NCBI RefSeq assembly: GCF_016863395.1
Contig: NZ_BOOU01000094.1
Coordinates: forward strand, 1-37,585
From: Sphaerisporangium rufum
Lineage (GTDB): Bacteria; Actinomycetota; Actinomycetes; Streptosporangiales; Streptosporangiaceae
Direction: 5' to 3'
DNA length: 37,585 bases
The notes under the pieces were generated by a model. It did no database searches and had not been told where the DNA came from. It was given only the letters and a program-made list of their open reading frames with translations. Positions 23,410 through 33,010 of this stretch are shown one piece after another. The translations under genes and the position numbers were made by a program. Numbering within the stretch: the stretch's first letter is position 1; every line of letters starts with the position of its first letter.

Positions 23410-26295
23410 TCAGAGGTTGATGATGGTCCACTGGTTGTTGCTGCTGGAGTTGGGCGTCCACATGCCGACGGTGGAGCCGGCGGTGCCGTTGCCCATGCCG
23501 TCCAGCGCGGTGTTGGTCCCCCGGTTGATGATCTGCTTGCGGCCGTTGCCCACGTCGTTCAGCCGCCACTGCTGGTTGTTGCCGCCGTTCCACCCCGACT
23601 GCCGGCACACCGCGCCGTTGGCGGTGTTGCCCCAGCTGTCGAGCACCATGCCGTTGGTCCGGTTCACGATGCGATACCAGCCGCCGCCCAGGTCCACCAG
23701 CTGCCACTGCAGGTTGTTGTTGCCGTCCCAGTTCCACTGCTTGAGGTTGGACCCCGAGGCCACGTTGCCGCCGCTGTCCAGCACCAGCCCGGTGGTGCCG
23801 TTGGCGATCCGCACGTAACCGGTCGGGATCGGGGTCGGGGTCGCCGTCGGCGTCGGCGTGCTGCTGCCGCCGGAGCCGGTGATCCGGTAGGTGCGGCCGG
23901 CCTGGCCGGTCAGCCCGATGACGTCCGCCTCGGGACGGGTGACGGTGACGGCGACGCCGGTCTCGGCGTCGACCACCTGGGAGGTGCCGGTGAGCATCCG
24001 GCCGCGCACGTTGACGCTGCCGTCGCGGTCGAACCTGACCAGGATCTCTCCGGAGGCGCCGCTCGCGCTCCACGTCGCGTCCACCGTGTAGCCGCCGCGC
24101 CCGCGCAGGCCCTGCACCTTGCCGGTCGGCCAGGCCGACGGCACCGCGGGCAGCACGTGCAGCTCGCCGTTGTGGCTCTGCAGCAGCATCTCGGCGATGC
24201 CGGAGGTGGCGCCGAAGTTGCCGTCGATCTGGAACGGCGGGTGCAGGTCGAACATGTTGGGCGCCAGCCGGGACGTCGAGACGAGCAGCCGGATCAGGGT
24301 GTGCGCCCGGGCGCCCTCCTCCATCCGCGCCCAGTAGTTGATCTTCCAGGCGAGCGACCAGCCGGTGCCGTCGTCCCCGCGAAGCTCAAGCGTCCGCCGC
24401 GCGGCGTTGTACAGCGTGGGGGTGCCGCGCTTGGTGATCTGGTTGCTCGGGTGCAGGCCGTACAGGTGGGAGATGTGCCGGTGGTTCTGCTCGGTCTCCA
24501 CCCAGTCGTACAGCCACTCCATGATGTTGCCGCGCGAGCCGACCTTCATCGGCGCCAGCCGGTCCCGGGCGGCCAGGACCTTGGTGCGGAAGTCGGCGTC
24601 CACGCCGAGCACCTGGGTGGCCTGGGCGCAGCCGTTGAACAGGTCGCGCAGGATCTGGTTGTCCATCGTCGGCCCGGCGCACACACTGGCGTTCGAGTGG
24701 TGGGGGAGTTCCGGGGAGTTCGACGGGTTGGTGACCAGGTACTTGAGGCTGGGCTCCTCGACCAGGGTGTCGAGGAAGAACTGCGCGGCCCCCTTCATCG
24801 CCGGGTAGTACTGCCGGAGGAACTCGACGTCACCGGTGAACAGGTAGTGGTCCCAGATCATGGTGGACAGCCAGGCGCCGCCGGTCTGCCACATGCCCCA
24901 CAGCGCGCCGTCGACGACCGAGGTGGCCCGCCAGCCGTCGGTGTTGTGGTGGGTGACCCAGCCGCCCGCGTTGTACTGCACCCGGGCCGTGCGGGCGCCG
25001 GTGACCGCCAGCTCGCTGATCATCTTGAACACCGGCTCGTAGCACTCCGACAGGTTCGTGGTGTCGGTGGGCCAGTAGTTCATCGGCAGGTTGGCGTTGA
25101 TGGTGTACTTCGAGTCCCACGACGGGGTCAGCGAGTCGTTCCAGATGCCCTGCAGGTTCGCCGGCTGGGTGCCCGGGCGGGACGAGCTGATCATCAGGTA
25201 GCGGCCGAACTGGAACAGCAGCACCGAGAACTGCGGGTCGTTGGTACTGGCGTGCTGGGCGATCCGCACGTCGGTGGGCTGGTCGGCGGCCGAGGTGCGG
25301 CCGAGGTCGAGCGTCGTGCGCCCGAACAGCCGCTGGTAGTCGGCCACGTGCCGGCTGCGCAGGTCGTCATAGGTGCGGGCCTGCGCGGCGTCCAGGTACC
25401 GCCGGGCGATGCCCTGGTAGTCGCCGCCGACGTTCTGGTAGTTGACGTAGCTGGAGCCGATGGACACCAGCACCGTCACGCTGGTGGCGCCGGACACCTG
25501 CAGCGTGCCGCCGGAGCTGCTGACGGTGCCGCCCTCGGTGATGGCGCGGGCCAGGGCCAGGAACCTGACCGAGCCGGTCTTGCCCTCGAAGTTGCCCGAG
25601 ACGCCGTCCAGCGCCGCCGTCCGGCTGTCCGGGCTGGAGCGGGTGGTGCGCTGCGGGCTGTCGAACGTCGCGGAGAAGCTGATGGAGTTCGCCCGGTCGG
25701 CGGTCAGCCGGATCGCGATGACCTGGTCGGGGGCGCTGGCGATCACCTCGCGCCGGTAGCGCACGCCGTTCTGCAGGTACGACACCGTGGCGGTGGCCGT
25801 GCTCAGGTCCAGGGTGCGGTTGTACTCCGAGACGCCGGAGGTGTTGCCGATGCTGAGCCGCAGGTTGCCGACGGTCTGGTAGGCGAGCTGCCCGGCCGGG
25901 CTGCCCAGCATGTTCTGGTCGATCAGGCTCTGCGCCTGGCTCCAGTTGTTCTGGAACACCGCCTGCCGGATCTGGGCCAGCGCTCCGGCGCCCCGGGTGT
26001 TGCTCTGGTCGTAGGGGCCGCCCGCCCAGATGGTGTCCTCGTTGAGCTGCAGCCGCTCGGTGTCGACGTTGCCGAACACCATGGCGCCCAGCCGGCCGTT
26101 GCCGATCGGCAGCGCGCGCAGCCAGTCGGTGCCGGCGCTCTCGTCGTACCACAGCGCCAGATCGTTGGCGGCGAGCACCTCGGCGGGGGCCACCGACGAG
26201 GACCGCGCGGTCGCCGTCCACTGGAAGGGCAACAGCGCGGCTCCGGCGCCGGCCGCGCCGTATCGGAACAGCTGCCTGCGCGATAGGTCGGACAT
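23410..26295 (-). CDS. Secreted GH95 alpha-L-fucosidase with ricin-B lectin domain
   Basis: 961 residues from ATG 26295 (CGGAGAA upstream). [19 protein letters not shown] is a Tat signal, so it is exported folded. Residues ~40-815 form a glycoside hydrolase 95 enzyme: N-terminal beta domain ([15 protein letters not shown]), (alpha/alpha)6 barrel, and beta C-domain. By motif order, Asn400 and Asn402 ([11 protein letters not shown]), Glu529 (NPSNSPE) and Asp691 (QIDGNFG) would match the Asn/Asn/Glu/Asp catalytic set of 1,2-alpha-L-fucosidase AfcA. These assignments are mine. A Pro/Thr linker at ~815-825 leads to a ricin beta-trefoil (~826-961) with NLQW, NQQW and NQWT repeats. The enzyme cleaves terminal fucose (some family members L-galactose) by inversion, from xyloglucan or animal glycans. 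The convergent importer may take up what it releases. Confidence 0.92.
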   Translation of the reverse strand: MSDLSRRQLFRYGAAGAGAALLPFQWTATARSSSVAPAEVLAANDLALWYDESAGTDWLRALPIGNGRLGAMVFGNVDTERLQLNEDTIWAGGPYDQSNTRGAGALAQIRQAVFQNNWSQAQSLIDQNMLGSPAGQLAYQTVGNLRLSIGNTSGVSEYNRTLDLSTATATVSYLQNGVRYRREVIASAPDQVIAIRLTADRANSISFSATFDSPQRTTRSSPDSRTAALDGVSGNFEGKTGSVRFLALARAITEGGTVSSSGGTLQVSGATSVTVLVSIGSSYVNYQNVGGDYQGIARRYLDAAQARTYDDLRSRHVADYQRLFGRTTLDLGRTSAADQPTDVRIAQHASTNDPQFSVLLFQFGRYLMISSSRPGTQPANLQGIWNDSLTPSWDSKYTINANLPMNYWPTDTTNLSECYEPVFKMISELAVTGARTARVQYNAGGWVTHHNTDGWRATSVVDGALWGMWQTGGAWLSTMIWDHYLFTGDVEFLRQYYPAMKGAAQFFLDTLVEEPSLKYLVTNPSNSPELPHHSNASVCAGPTMDNQILRDLFNGCAQATQVLGVDADFRTKVLAARDRLAPMKVGSRGNIMEWLYDWVETEQNHRHISHLYGLHPSNQITKRGTPTLYNAARRTLELRGDDGTGWSLAWKINYWARMEEGARAHTLIRLLVSTSRLAPNMFDLHPPFQIDGNFGATSGIAEMLLQSHNGELHVLPAVPSAWPTGKVQGLRGRGGYTVDATWSASGASGEILVRFDRDGSVNVRGRMLTGTSQVVDAETGVAVTVTRPEADVIGLTGQAGRTYRITGSGGSSTPTPTATPTPIPTGYVRIANGTTGLVLDSGGNVASGSNLKQWNWDGNNNLQWQLVDLGGGWYRIVNRTNGMVLDSWGNTANGAVCRQSGWNGGNNQQWRLNDVGNGRKQIINRGTNTALDGMGNGTAGSTVGMWTPNSSSNNQWTIINL

Positions 26296-26409
26296 TCGGT
26301 TCTCCGTCCCGGCGGAAGTCGGGGTACGGCCTGTCCTCGTTCCGGCCACGAGTCACGGGGGGATCCGGGGTGACCCGCGGTGCGAGGTGGCCTGATCAAG
26401 GTGTCGGCC

Positions 26410-26439
26410 ACATTACGAACACTGGATTAATCGGGTCAA
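26410..26439 (-). promoter_or_regulatory. Promoter of the GH95 gene
   Basis: On the minus strand TTGACC (26439-26434), an 18-base spacer and TAATGT (26415-26410) form a good housekeeping-type promoter about 115 bases upstream of the GH95 start. The spacer contains GATTAATC, an 8-base palindrome that could be part of an operator. Confidence 0.65.
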
Positions 26440-26663
26440 TAGCCGGTAATTTTCCGCGTTTCTCGCCGATAAGTAGGCCAGCGGCTCGCTGATCATCGGA
26501 TCTTTAGCGGGCTTCGCGCGGCGGTGACATGGTGGCTGGTCGGAGCTTTCCACCGGCCCGGCCGCCCGGTGTCGGAGCCGGACGGCGACCGCGCGCGGCG
26601 GCCGGCGTACCCGGGCGCCGGCGGCGCGGCGCCGCCGGACGACATGAATCTTTCATCGTGCGT

Positions 26664-26700
26664 GGCCCGCCGGCCGCCCCGGCCGGTTCCCCGGCGGGCC
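26664..26700 (-). terminator. Terminator region after the ABC operon
   Basis: GGCCCGCCGG pairs with CCGGCGGGCC (10 bp) around a 17-base loop, 86 bases past the last permease stop. A smaller CCGGCC/GGCCGG hairpin (26761-26776) comes first. Confidence 0.5.
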
Positions 26701-26785
26701 GGGACACGCCCGCCCGGCGGCCGGCGGCCGCGGCGTCACCCCACCGGCCCGTGCGGTGTTCCGGCCGCCCGGCCGGGGGAGCGCG

Positions 26786-29587
26786 TCACCCCTCGCCGGC
26801 GCGCAGGACCTCGCTCATCCGCCGGCGGCGGCGCAGCGCCGATTCGGCGGGCACCAGCACGGCGACCGCGACGGGCAGCGCCGCGGCCACCACGGCCAGC
26901 GGCCACCACGGCGGCACCAGGACCGGATCGGCCGGCTGCCCGGTGAGCAGCCGCAGCGCCAGCGGGCCGAGGGTCAGCCGGGCGAACAGCAGCCCGAGCA
27001 GCGGCCCGGCCACCGCGGCGGCCAGCACCGCCGGCAGCAGTTCGCCGGCGGCGACCCAGCGGGCGTCCCGTGGCCGGAGGCCGAGCGTGCGCAGCCGGGT
27101 CAGGGTCCGCCACCGCTCCGGCGCGCTCGCCGCCGCCCCCACGACCAGCCCCAGCAGGCCGAGCAGCGACAGGACCACCGCCGCCGCCCGCGCCAGGCGC
27201 AGCAGCCCCGCGGTCAGCGGTGCGTCCCGGCGTGCCCGCAGCACGTTCTCCCGGGACACGGCGTCCGCACCGGCGGCGTTCGCCGCGACCGCCCGCGCCG
27301 CGCCGGGGCCGGTCGCCCACACCGTGTTCGCCGCCACCGGCAGCCCGGCCGCCGCCAGGGCCGCGGCGTCCACCAGGACGACGTCGTCGGCGCCGTCGAC
27401 CGCGGGCGCGTCGCCGACGGCGGCCAGCGGGATCGCCGGGGCGCCGCCGTCCCGGCGCAGCTCCATCCGCATGCCGGGGCGCATGCCGCCGTCGCCGGAC
27501 CGCACCAGCACCGGGACGCCGCCGGCCGCGGGCGCGCCGAGGCGGGCGAGGTCCGGCGCGTCCGGCAGCGGGGTGGTGGCCAGCAGCTCCCGGTAGGCGG
27601 CCGCGTCCACCACGACCAGCCGCGGCGAGACGATCACCGAACCGGCCGCGGCGACCCGCGCCCCGTCGGTCACCTGACCGGCGACGGCCAGCCGGACTCC
27701 GGGCGCGGCGCCGATCCGCCGGGCCAGCGCGGCGGTGGCCGCCGCGTCGGCCCGGAGGGCGTCCAGCCGGGCGTCAGCGCCCACCGTGCGCCACGCGCCG
27801 TCCGCGAGCCCCCGCTCGGCGGTGGCGGCGAGGGTGAGCGCGAACGTCGCCAGCGCGGTGCCGGTCACCATGACCAGCAGCGGCAGCGCCCGCGCGGACG
27901 TCGCGGCGGCCCGCGCGGCGCCGAAGACGGCCAGCGGGCGGCGCGAGCGCAGCGACCGCCGCAGTGCCAGGCCCGTCCCGGCGGGCAGCAGCCGCAGCAG
28001 CACCAGCGCGCCGGCCAGCACGCCGAGGGCGGGCGCGCTCGCCGGCAGCGTCCCGCCGTCCGTTCCGGACCCCGCCGCGGCCGGCACCGCGGCCGCGGCC
28101 GGGTCGCCGCCGCCGCCGGGCGGCAGGATGCCGCGCTGGCGCAGCGCGACGAGGGCGGCGACCGCGGCGACCAGCACGGCGGCCTCCAGGGCGCCGCGGC
28201 GCAGCTGGGCGGTGCGCAGGTTCCAGCGCCGCGCGGACCGGTTGGCCGGCACCCGCCGGTCGCCGGTGGCCCGGGCGGCGGCGAGCGTCCCGAACCCCGG
28301 GCCGGCGGCGACGGCGGCCAGCACCACCGGTACCGCCCAGCCCCAGGCGACGCCCGGGGCGACCAGGCCGGCCACCAGGAACCCGGCGGCGGCCGCCGCC
28401 AGCGTCACCGCGGTGGACTCCAGCAGCAGCTCCGACCCAAGGTCGGGCAGCCCGGCGCCGCGCCGCCGGGCGGCGGCCAGCGCCGGGCCGCGCCGCCGGA
28501 CCAGCAGGTCGGCGGCGAGCAGCAGGACCAGCACCGCGGCGGCCAGCACCCCGGCGAGCAGGACCGACGCCTGCGCGTACCCGGCGGCGATCTGGGTGCC
28601 GGCGTCCCGCAGCACGGCGTCGAGCCGCGTCTGCCACCTGGGCGGGCCGGTGAAGTCGCCGGAGGAGCCGGACTCGGCCTTGAGGTTGACCACGTTGGCG
28701 GTGATCGACGTGGCCAGGCCGGTGGTCAGCCGGCCCGGGTCGGGGCTGAAGCGGACGGTGCGCTGCGTGTCCTGCTGCTCGAAGGCGAGCCGGGCGTCGG
28801 GCAGCGAGTCGCGCGACAGCAGGGCGCCGAGCCGGGTGGTGCCCGTCCCGTCCACGCCCGGCACCGGGCGCAGCAGCCAGGGCACCGGCCGCCAGGCCTG
28901 CTCGGCGACGTCCGCGGCGCGGAAGATGCCGCTGACCCGGACGTCCTTGTCGCGTTTCTCCTCGTCCTTGAGCGGGATGCGGTCACCGGGCCGCACGCCG
29001 AGCGCGGCGGCGTCCGCCTCCGACAGGCCGACCTGCACCGGCCACGGCGGGCCGTCATAAGGAACCTCGCGGTCGGGGTCGGCCGCCCCGGCGGCGGACG
29101 GTCCGGGTGGGCCGCCCGCCACCCACGTCACCCGCGGCCCGCCGCCGGCGCGCGGGTCGGCCGCGAGGTACACCAGCTGAAGGGTGCGCAGCACGCTGCC
29201 GTCGGTCACCCGCAGCACGGGGCTCGAGACCGAGGCGACCGGCGGGCGCAGCGCGGCGCGCATGGCCGGCCCGATCTCGTCGACGACCCGCTCGCGCAGG
29301 TCGTCGACCTCCTCGGCGAGCCGCGGCGTGCGCAGCCGCCCGCCGTACGGCCCGTCGTCGCGTTGCAGCTCGGCGTGCACCAGGACGTCGGCGTCCTCGC
29401 CGGCCCGGCGGACCGCGTCCCGCACGGCGTCGTCGGCGGTGGCGGCCAGCAGCGGCGGCACCGCGCCGGCCAGCAGGGTGACCACCGCCACGACCGCGGC
29501 GGCCAGCAGCAGCGGGCCGGCGTCGGCCAGCGCGCGCCCGCGCACGCTGGGCCAGTGCGGGGCGGGCGGCCGGATGCGGGGGCTCAC
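26786..29587 (-). CDS. FtsX/MacB-type ABC permease, second subunit
   Basis: 933 residues. GTG 29587 overlaps the stop of the preceding permease (GTGA), which fixes the start. The first helix (ADAGPLLLAAAVVAVVTLLAGAVPPLLA) is followed by a large extracytoplasmic domain (~45-330) and then two FtsX-like membrane blocks: ~335-560 (ASVLLAGVLAAAVLVLLLAADLLVRRRGPALAAARRRGA) and ~800-920 (AAAVVLSLLGLLGLVVGAAASAPERWRTLTRLRTLGLRPRDAR). Such proteins move no substrate through a classic channel; they pass mechanical force from ATP hydrolysis to the outside, as in MacB or LolCDE. Composition is extremely GC- and Ala-rich. It is the last gene of a four-gene operon with two ATPases, and probably pairs with the upstream permease as a heterodimer. 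Confidence 0.85.
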   Translation of the reverse strand: MSPRIRPPAPHWPSVRGRALADAGPLLLAAAVVAVVTLLAGAVPPLLAATADDAVRDAVRRAGEDADVLVHAELQRDDGPYGGRLRTPRLAEEVDDLRERVVDEIGPAMRAALRPPVASVSSPVLRVTDGSVLRTLQLVYLAADPRAGGGPRVTWVAGGPPGPSAAGAADPDREVPYDGPPWPVQVGLSEADAAALGVRPGDRIPLKDEEKRDKDVRVSGIFRAADVAEQAWRPVPWLLRPVPGVDGTGTTRLGALLSRDSLPDARLAFEQQDTQRTVRFSPDPGRLTTGLATSITANVVNLKAESGSSGDFTGPPRWQTRLDAVLRDAGTQIAAGYAQASVLLAGVLAAAVLVLLLAADLLVRRRGPALAAARRRGAGLPDLGSELLLESTAVTLAAAAAGFLVAGLVAPGVAWGWAVPVVLAAVAAGPGFGTLAAARATGDRRVPANRSARRWNLRTAQLRRGALEAAVLVAAVAALVALRQRGILPPGGGGDPAAAAVPAAAGSGTDGGTLPASAPALGVLAGALVLLRLLPAGTGLALRRSLRSRRPLAVFGAARAAATSARALPLLVMVTGTALATFALTLAATAERGLADGAWRTVGADARLDALRADAAATAALARRIGAAPGVRLAVAGQVTDGARVAAAGSVIVSPRLVVVDAAAYRELLATTPLPDAPDLARLGAPAAGGVPVLVRSGDGGMRPGMRMELRRDGGAPAIPLAAVGDAPAVDGADDVVLVDAAALAAAGLPVAANTVWATGPGAARAVAANAAGADAVSRENVLRARRDAPLTAGLLRLARAAAVVLSLLGLLGLVVGAAASAPERWRTLTRLRTLGLRPRDARWVAAGELLPAVLAAAVAGPLLGLLFARLTLGPLALRLLTGQPADPVLVPPWWPLAVVAAALPVAVAVLVPAESALRRRRRMSEVLRAGEG

Positions 29588-32500
29588 GACGCCACCCGCA
29601 GGTGCGCGACGTCGGCCCGGCGGGACTGGACGGTGACCGCGGCGGTCACCGCGAGCGCGCACCCGGCCAGCAGCAGGGCGAGCAGGCCGGCCTCGGCCGG
29701 CCAGGGCCAGGTGGGCAGGGCGACCGGGACGGGCGCGCCGCCGGTGTCCGAACGCACCATCAGCGGCGCGACCGCGAGGGTGGCCAGGGCTCCGAGCAGC
29801 GCGCCCGCCGCCACCAGCGGCAGCAGGACGCCGGCGTGCTGGCCGAGCAGCACGGCCCGGATCTCCCGGCGGGTCATGCCGAGCCCGCGCAGCCGTGCCA
29901 CCTCCAGGGCGCGGATCTGCAGGTCGCAGGTCACGTGCAGCACCACCCCGGCGAGCAGCAGCAGGCCGGCGGCCGGCACCAGCAGCCGCAGCGCGGCCGG
30001 CAGCCCGGTGCGCAGCGGCCCGCCGGCCAGCCGGGCGGTCTCGGTGGCCCGGGTGGTGACCGGACCGAGGTGCAGGCCGGTGGCCCGCGCCGCGGCGTCC
30101 GCCCGGGTCGGCCCGCCGACCCACCAGCCGTCCACCGGGGCGTCCAGCGCGCCTCGGACGACCAGCGCGCGGGAGAGGGCGTCCTGGTCGGCCAGCAGGG
30201 CCGCCGCGCCGGGCGCGGACGGCACGGTGGGCACCACCTCGGCCACGGTGACCGGCACCGCCGTGGTGCCGATGGTGAGGCCCAGCCGGGTGCCGGGCCG
30301 GGCGCCGATCGCGCCGGCGAACCGGCCGGACACCGCGACCGGCACCGGGCCGGGGACCGGGAAGGCGGTGGCCACCAGGGTGCGGGCCGCGTCCGGCGGG
30401 CCCTTGAGCACGACGGTCGTCGTCATCTTCAGCCGGGCTCCCGCCGGGGTGCCGTCCAGGGTGACGGCCGGGCTGCCCAGCTGGCCGGGGACGGGTTCGA
30501 TGGAGGTGACCGACCAGGGCGGGCCGGGCGCCGCGCGGGCGCCGGGCACGGTGAGCGTGACCGCGGCCCGGGACTGGCCGTCCGGCGGCGGATCCTGGCC
30601 GGCCCAGGAGGAGATCCCGGCGTTCGCCGGCGGCCCGGTGGCGACCTCGAAGAGCACGGACGCCGCCACCAGCCGGAGCCCGCCGGTCGTCGCGCACTCC
30701 GGCAGCGGGTGCGCCCGGCCGTCCAGCGGGACGGGCGCGCCGCCGCACGGCGTCCGCAGCCCGGTCGCGTCCTGCATCAGCAACCGGGGGGTCACGGTGA
30801 GCGGCGGGCCGGCCACCGTCCCGGTGAGGGTGATCGCGGCGCCCGCCGGCACGCCGAGGCCGCCGGCGCGCTCCCGGGGGGCGAGCGCGGCGCCGACGGC
30901 CGGCCAGCCGCGGCCGCCGTCGGTGCGCCCGCGCAGCAGGGCCGCGGCCCGGGTGGTGTCCACGGCGACCAGCCGGGGCGGGTCGCCCTCGCCGCCGAGC
31001 CACTGCCCGACCGCGACGCCGCGGTCGGTGACCGGGCTCACCGCGCCGCCGGTGGCCGCGGCGACGGCCGCCCCCTGCCCGGCCTCCGGCGGGGCGGTGA
31101 GGGTGAGGGCCAGGTCGGTGCCGACGGCCAAGGCGGCCTGGTCGCGTTGCGAGCGCTGCCAGGTGGCGTCGAAGGCGACGCCGAAGGTGCCGGCCGCGCA
31201 GGCCAGGCCGACCAGCAGCCCGGCGGCCGCCGCCTGCGGCCGGCGCGCGGCCTCGAACGCGGCCAGCGGGACCACCAGCCCGCGGGCCCGGGTCGCGAAC
31301 CGCTCGGCGGCGCGCAGCGCGGGCAGCACCACGCGCAGCGCGAGCGCGGCGCCCGCGACGAGCAGCAACGCGGGCGCCAGCAGCCGGACGGCGTCGGCCC
31401 GGGGACCGCCGGCGGCGGGCTGGGCGTTCAGCTGCCACCAGCCGGCGGCGGCGAACGCCACCAGCAGCACGTCGGCGCCGGAGCGCATCAGCAGCTCGCG
31501 CCGGTCGCGCCGCTCGCCGGCCGCCGGCGCGGGGCGCACCGCGGGCAGCAGCAGCACCGTCGCCAGCGCCAGCGCGCCGCCGGCGACGGTGAGCACCTGG
31601 GCGGTGGTCACCACCGGGCCGGTGGCCAGCCCGGCGCCGGCCAGCGACGGCAGCCGGGTCAGCCGGGCGTGCAGGACGGAGGAGGCGGGGACCGCGAGCG
31701 CGGCGGCCAGCACGGCCAAGGCGCCGGCCTCCACGGCGGTGGTGGCGGCCAGCCGGCCCCGGCCGACGCCGAGGCCGGACAGCAGGGCGGTCTCCCCGGC
31801 GCGCACCCCGGCGGTGAGCCGGCCGGCCAGGGCCAGCGCGGTGGCGGTCAGCACGCAGCCGAGGACGGCGAGGGCCAGCACCAGGGCCGTGGTGACCTGC
31901 TGGTGGTCGCGGGCTGCCTGCAGGGTGGCCGGCAGCCGGGACGCGATGCGCTCGATCCGCACCCGGTCGCCGAGCACGCCCGCCAGCCGGCGGTCGGCAC
32001 CGAGCACCGCCGCCGCGACGGTGTCCAGGTCGCGCCGGGTGGCGGCGGACAGGTCGGGCCGGGCGGTGATCTCCAGCCGGTCGACGTCGGAGCCGCCGGC
32101 GAGCAGGTCGGCGAGATCGACCAGGAACGGGCCGTAGGCGCGGACCGGCAGGATGGACCGGCCGTCGTGGAAGGCGAGATCGTAGCCGGTGCCGCCCAGC
32201 GGATCGCGCTCCCAGCCGGTGCCCGGCAGCGGGCGCGCGACGCCGACGACGGTCACCTCCACCGGCGGGGCGGGGTCGCGGCCCAGCTCGGCGCCCAGCC
32301 GGACGCGGCTGCCCGGCGTGAGGCCGAGCTGCCGCGCGGTGGGTTCCAGCACGACCGCCTCCAGCGGCCCGGCGGGGTTCCGGCCGGCCGCGGCGCGCGG
32401 CAGCCGGCCGGCGGTCAGCCGGGCCCGGGCCGAAAGGTCGTCCACCGCGGCCAGGTAGGTCTCGGCCGCGGTGCCCTGGCGGCCGGTGATCTCCGAGGGC

Positions 32501-32820
32501 AGCGCGCGCAGCTCCGACGACGCGCGGGCGTCGGTCGTCACGGCGAACGGCGCGAACGCCGACGTCAGCACGGCGCGGGTGTCGGTGGCGACCGACCGGG
32601 CGTCCCGGCCGCGCACCGTGACGGCGTAGGCGGTGGCGGCGACGTCCGCGGGGTCCGCGCGGGACGCGGCGACCTCGATCGCCCGCTCGGCGGTGCGGGT
32701 GACCAGCAGCGCGCAGGCGCCGAGCAGGGTCGGCCCGACCATGGCGACGGCCACCAGCGCCGCCAGCAGCGGCCACTGCGCGCGGGCGCGGCGGACCAGC
32801 AACCTCAGCACCTGCGGCAC
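29584..32820 (-). CDS. FtsX/MacB-type ABC permease, first subunit
   Basis: 1078 residues from GTG 32820 (VPQVLRLLVRRARAQWPLLAAL). This start is preferred because upstream sequence in the same frame only encodes the 60-bp tandem repeats; GTG 32811 and an ATG at 32940 inside the repeats are alternatives. The first helix is followed by a large outside domain (~55-290), a first membrane block (~300-600, including FATRARGLVVPLAAFEAARRPQAAA), a second outside domain (~610-925) and the terminal FtsX block (~930-1070, LQIRALEVARLRGLGMTRREIRAVLLGQHAGVLLP). It probably forms a heterodimer with the next gene, energised by the ATPases encoded upstream. The substrate is unknown. Confidence 0.82.
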   Translation of the reverse strand: MPQVLRLLVRRARAQWPLLAALVAVAMVGPTLLGACALLVTRTAERAIEVAASRADPADVAATAYAVTVRGRDARSVATDTRAVLTSAFAPFAVTTDARASSELRALPSEITGRQGTAAETYLAAVDDLSARARLTAGRLPRAAAGRNPAGPLEAVVLEPTARQLGLTPGSRVRLGAELGRDPAPPVEVTVVGVARPLPGTGWERDPLGGTGYDLAFHDGRSILPVRAYGPFLVDLADLLAGGSDVDRLEITARPDLSAATRRDLDTVAAAVLGADRRLAGVLGDRVRIERIASRLPATLQAARDHQQVTTALVLALAVLGCVLTATALALAGRLTAGVRAGETALLSGLGVGRGRLAATTAVEAGALAVLAAALAVPASSVLHARLTRLPSLAGAGLATGPVVTTAQVLTVAGGALALATVLLLPAVRPAPAAGERRDRRELLMRSGADVLLVAFAAAGWWQLNAQPAAGGPRADAVRLLAPALLLVAGAALALRVVLPALRAAERFATRARGLVVPLAAFEAARRPQAAAAGLLVGLACAAGTFGVAFDATWQRSQRDQAALAVGTDLALTLTAPPEAGQGAAVAAATGGAVSPVTDRGVAVGQWLGGEGDPPRLVAVDTTRAAALLRGRTDGGRGWPAVGAALAPRERAGGLGVPAGAAITLTGTVAGPPLTVTPRLLMQDATGLRTPCGGAPVPLDGRAHPLPECATTGGLRLVAASVLFEVATGPPANAGISSWAGQDPPPDGQSRAAVTLTVPGARAAPGPPWSVTSIEPVPGQLGSPAVTLDGTPAGARLKMTTTVVLKGPPDAARTLVATAFPVPGPVPVAVSGRFAGAIGARPGTRLGLTIGTTAVPVTVAEVVPTVPSAPGAAALLADQDALSRALVVRGALDAPVDGWWVGGPTRADAAARATGLHLGPVTTRATETARLAGGPLRTGLPAALRLLVPAAGLLLLAGVVLHVTCDLQIRALEVARLRGLGMTRREIRAVLLGQHAGVLLPLVAAGALLGALATLAVAPLMVRSDTGGAPVPVALPTWPWPAEAGLLALLLAGCALAVTAAVTVQSRRADVAHLRVAS

Positions 32821-32951
32821 CCGGCGGTCACGGCGCCTGCCGGCCGTCTCCGATCCGGACCGTCCGCCCGGCCGGCGCACCTGGTGGTCATGGCGCCTGC
32901 CGGCCGTTCCTGATCCGGGCCGTCCGGTCGGCCGGCGCACCCGGCGGTCAT
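32805..32951 (-). CDS. Possible 48-codon linker ORF made of the tandem repeat
   Basis: ATG 32951 overlaps the stop of the ATPase gene (ATGA). The frame runs through both extra repeat units, giving two near-copies of a 20-residue unit with PDGP and RPAGA elements and several Cys. It stops at 32807-32805, just inside the permease gene. The arrangement would carry ribosomes from ATPase to permease. No family is recognised and it may not yield a stable protein. Confidence 0.2.
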   Translation of the reverse strand: MTAGCAGRPDGPDQERPAGAMTTRCAGRADGPDRRRPAGAVTAGCRRC

Positions 32952-33010
32952 GGCGCCTCCTGGCCGTCCAGCCGGCCGTCCCTGATCCGGATCACCCGGT
33001 CGGCCAGCGC
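32821..33010. repeat. 60-bp tandem repeats derived from the 3' end of the ATPase gene
   Basis: Units at 32821-32880 and 32881-32940 are 51/60 identical. The third (32941 to ~33010) is the authentic end of the ATPase gene and carries 12 extra bases. On the minus strand all three can be read as a close variant of ADRVIRIRDGR...AP followed by TGA, so the ATPase tail was duplicated twice toward the permease. The 60-base period keeps every frame. Confidence 0.85.

Larger units (their letters stand above)
26296..26785. other. Intergenic region between the GH95 gene and the ABC operon
   Basis: 490 bases without a convincing gene. The part next to GH95 is its leader and promoter (26410-26439). Around 26420-26515 the sequence is AT-rich for this genome. 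From 26530 on it is about 80% GC with overlapping hairpins, the best at 26664-26700. Open frames there are low-complexity Arg/Pro/Gly products of GC bias. Confidence 0.55.

Noticed and set aside
26756-32137. A very long + strand open frame antisense to the two giant permeases
   Set aside because: Its product is Arg/Gly/Pro/Gln-rich low-complexity sequence with no domain. The opposite strand encodes clear FtsX permeases with helices and coupled starts.
32821-33010. CRISPR-like array
   Set aside because: The 60-base units are contiguous with no spacers and derive from the neighbouring ATPase gene.
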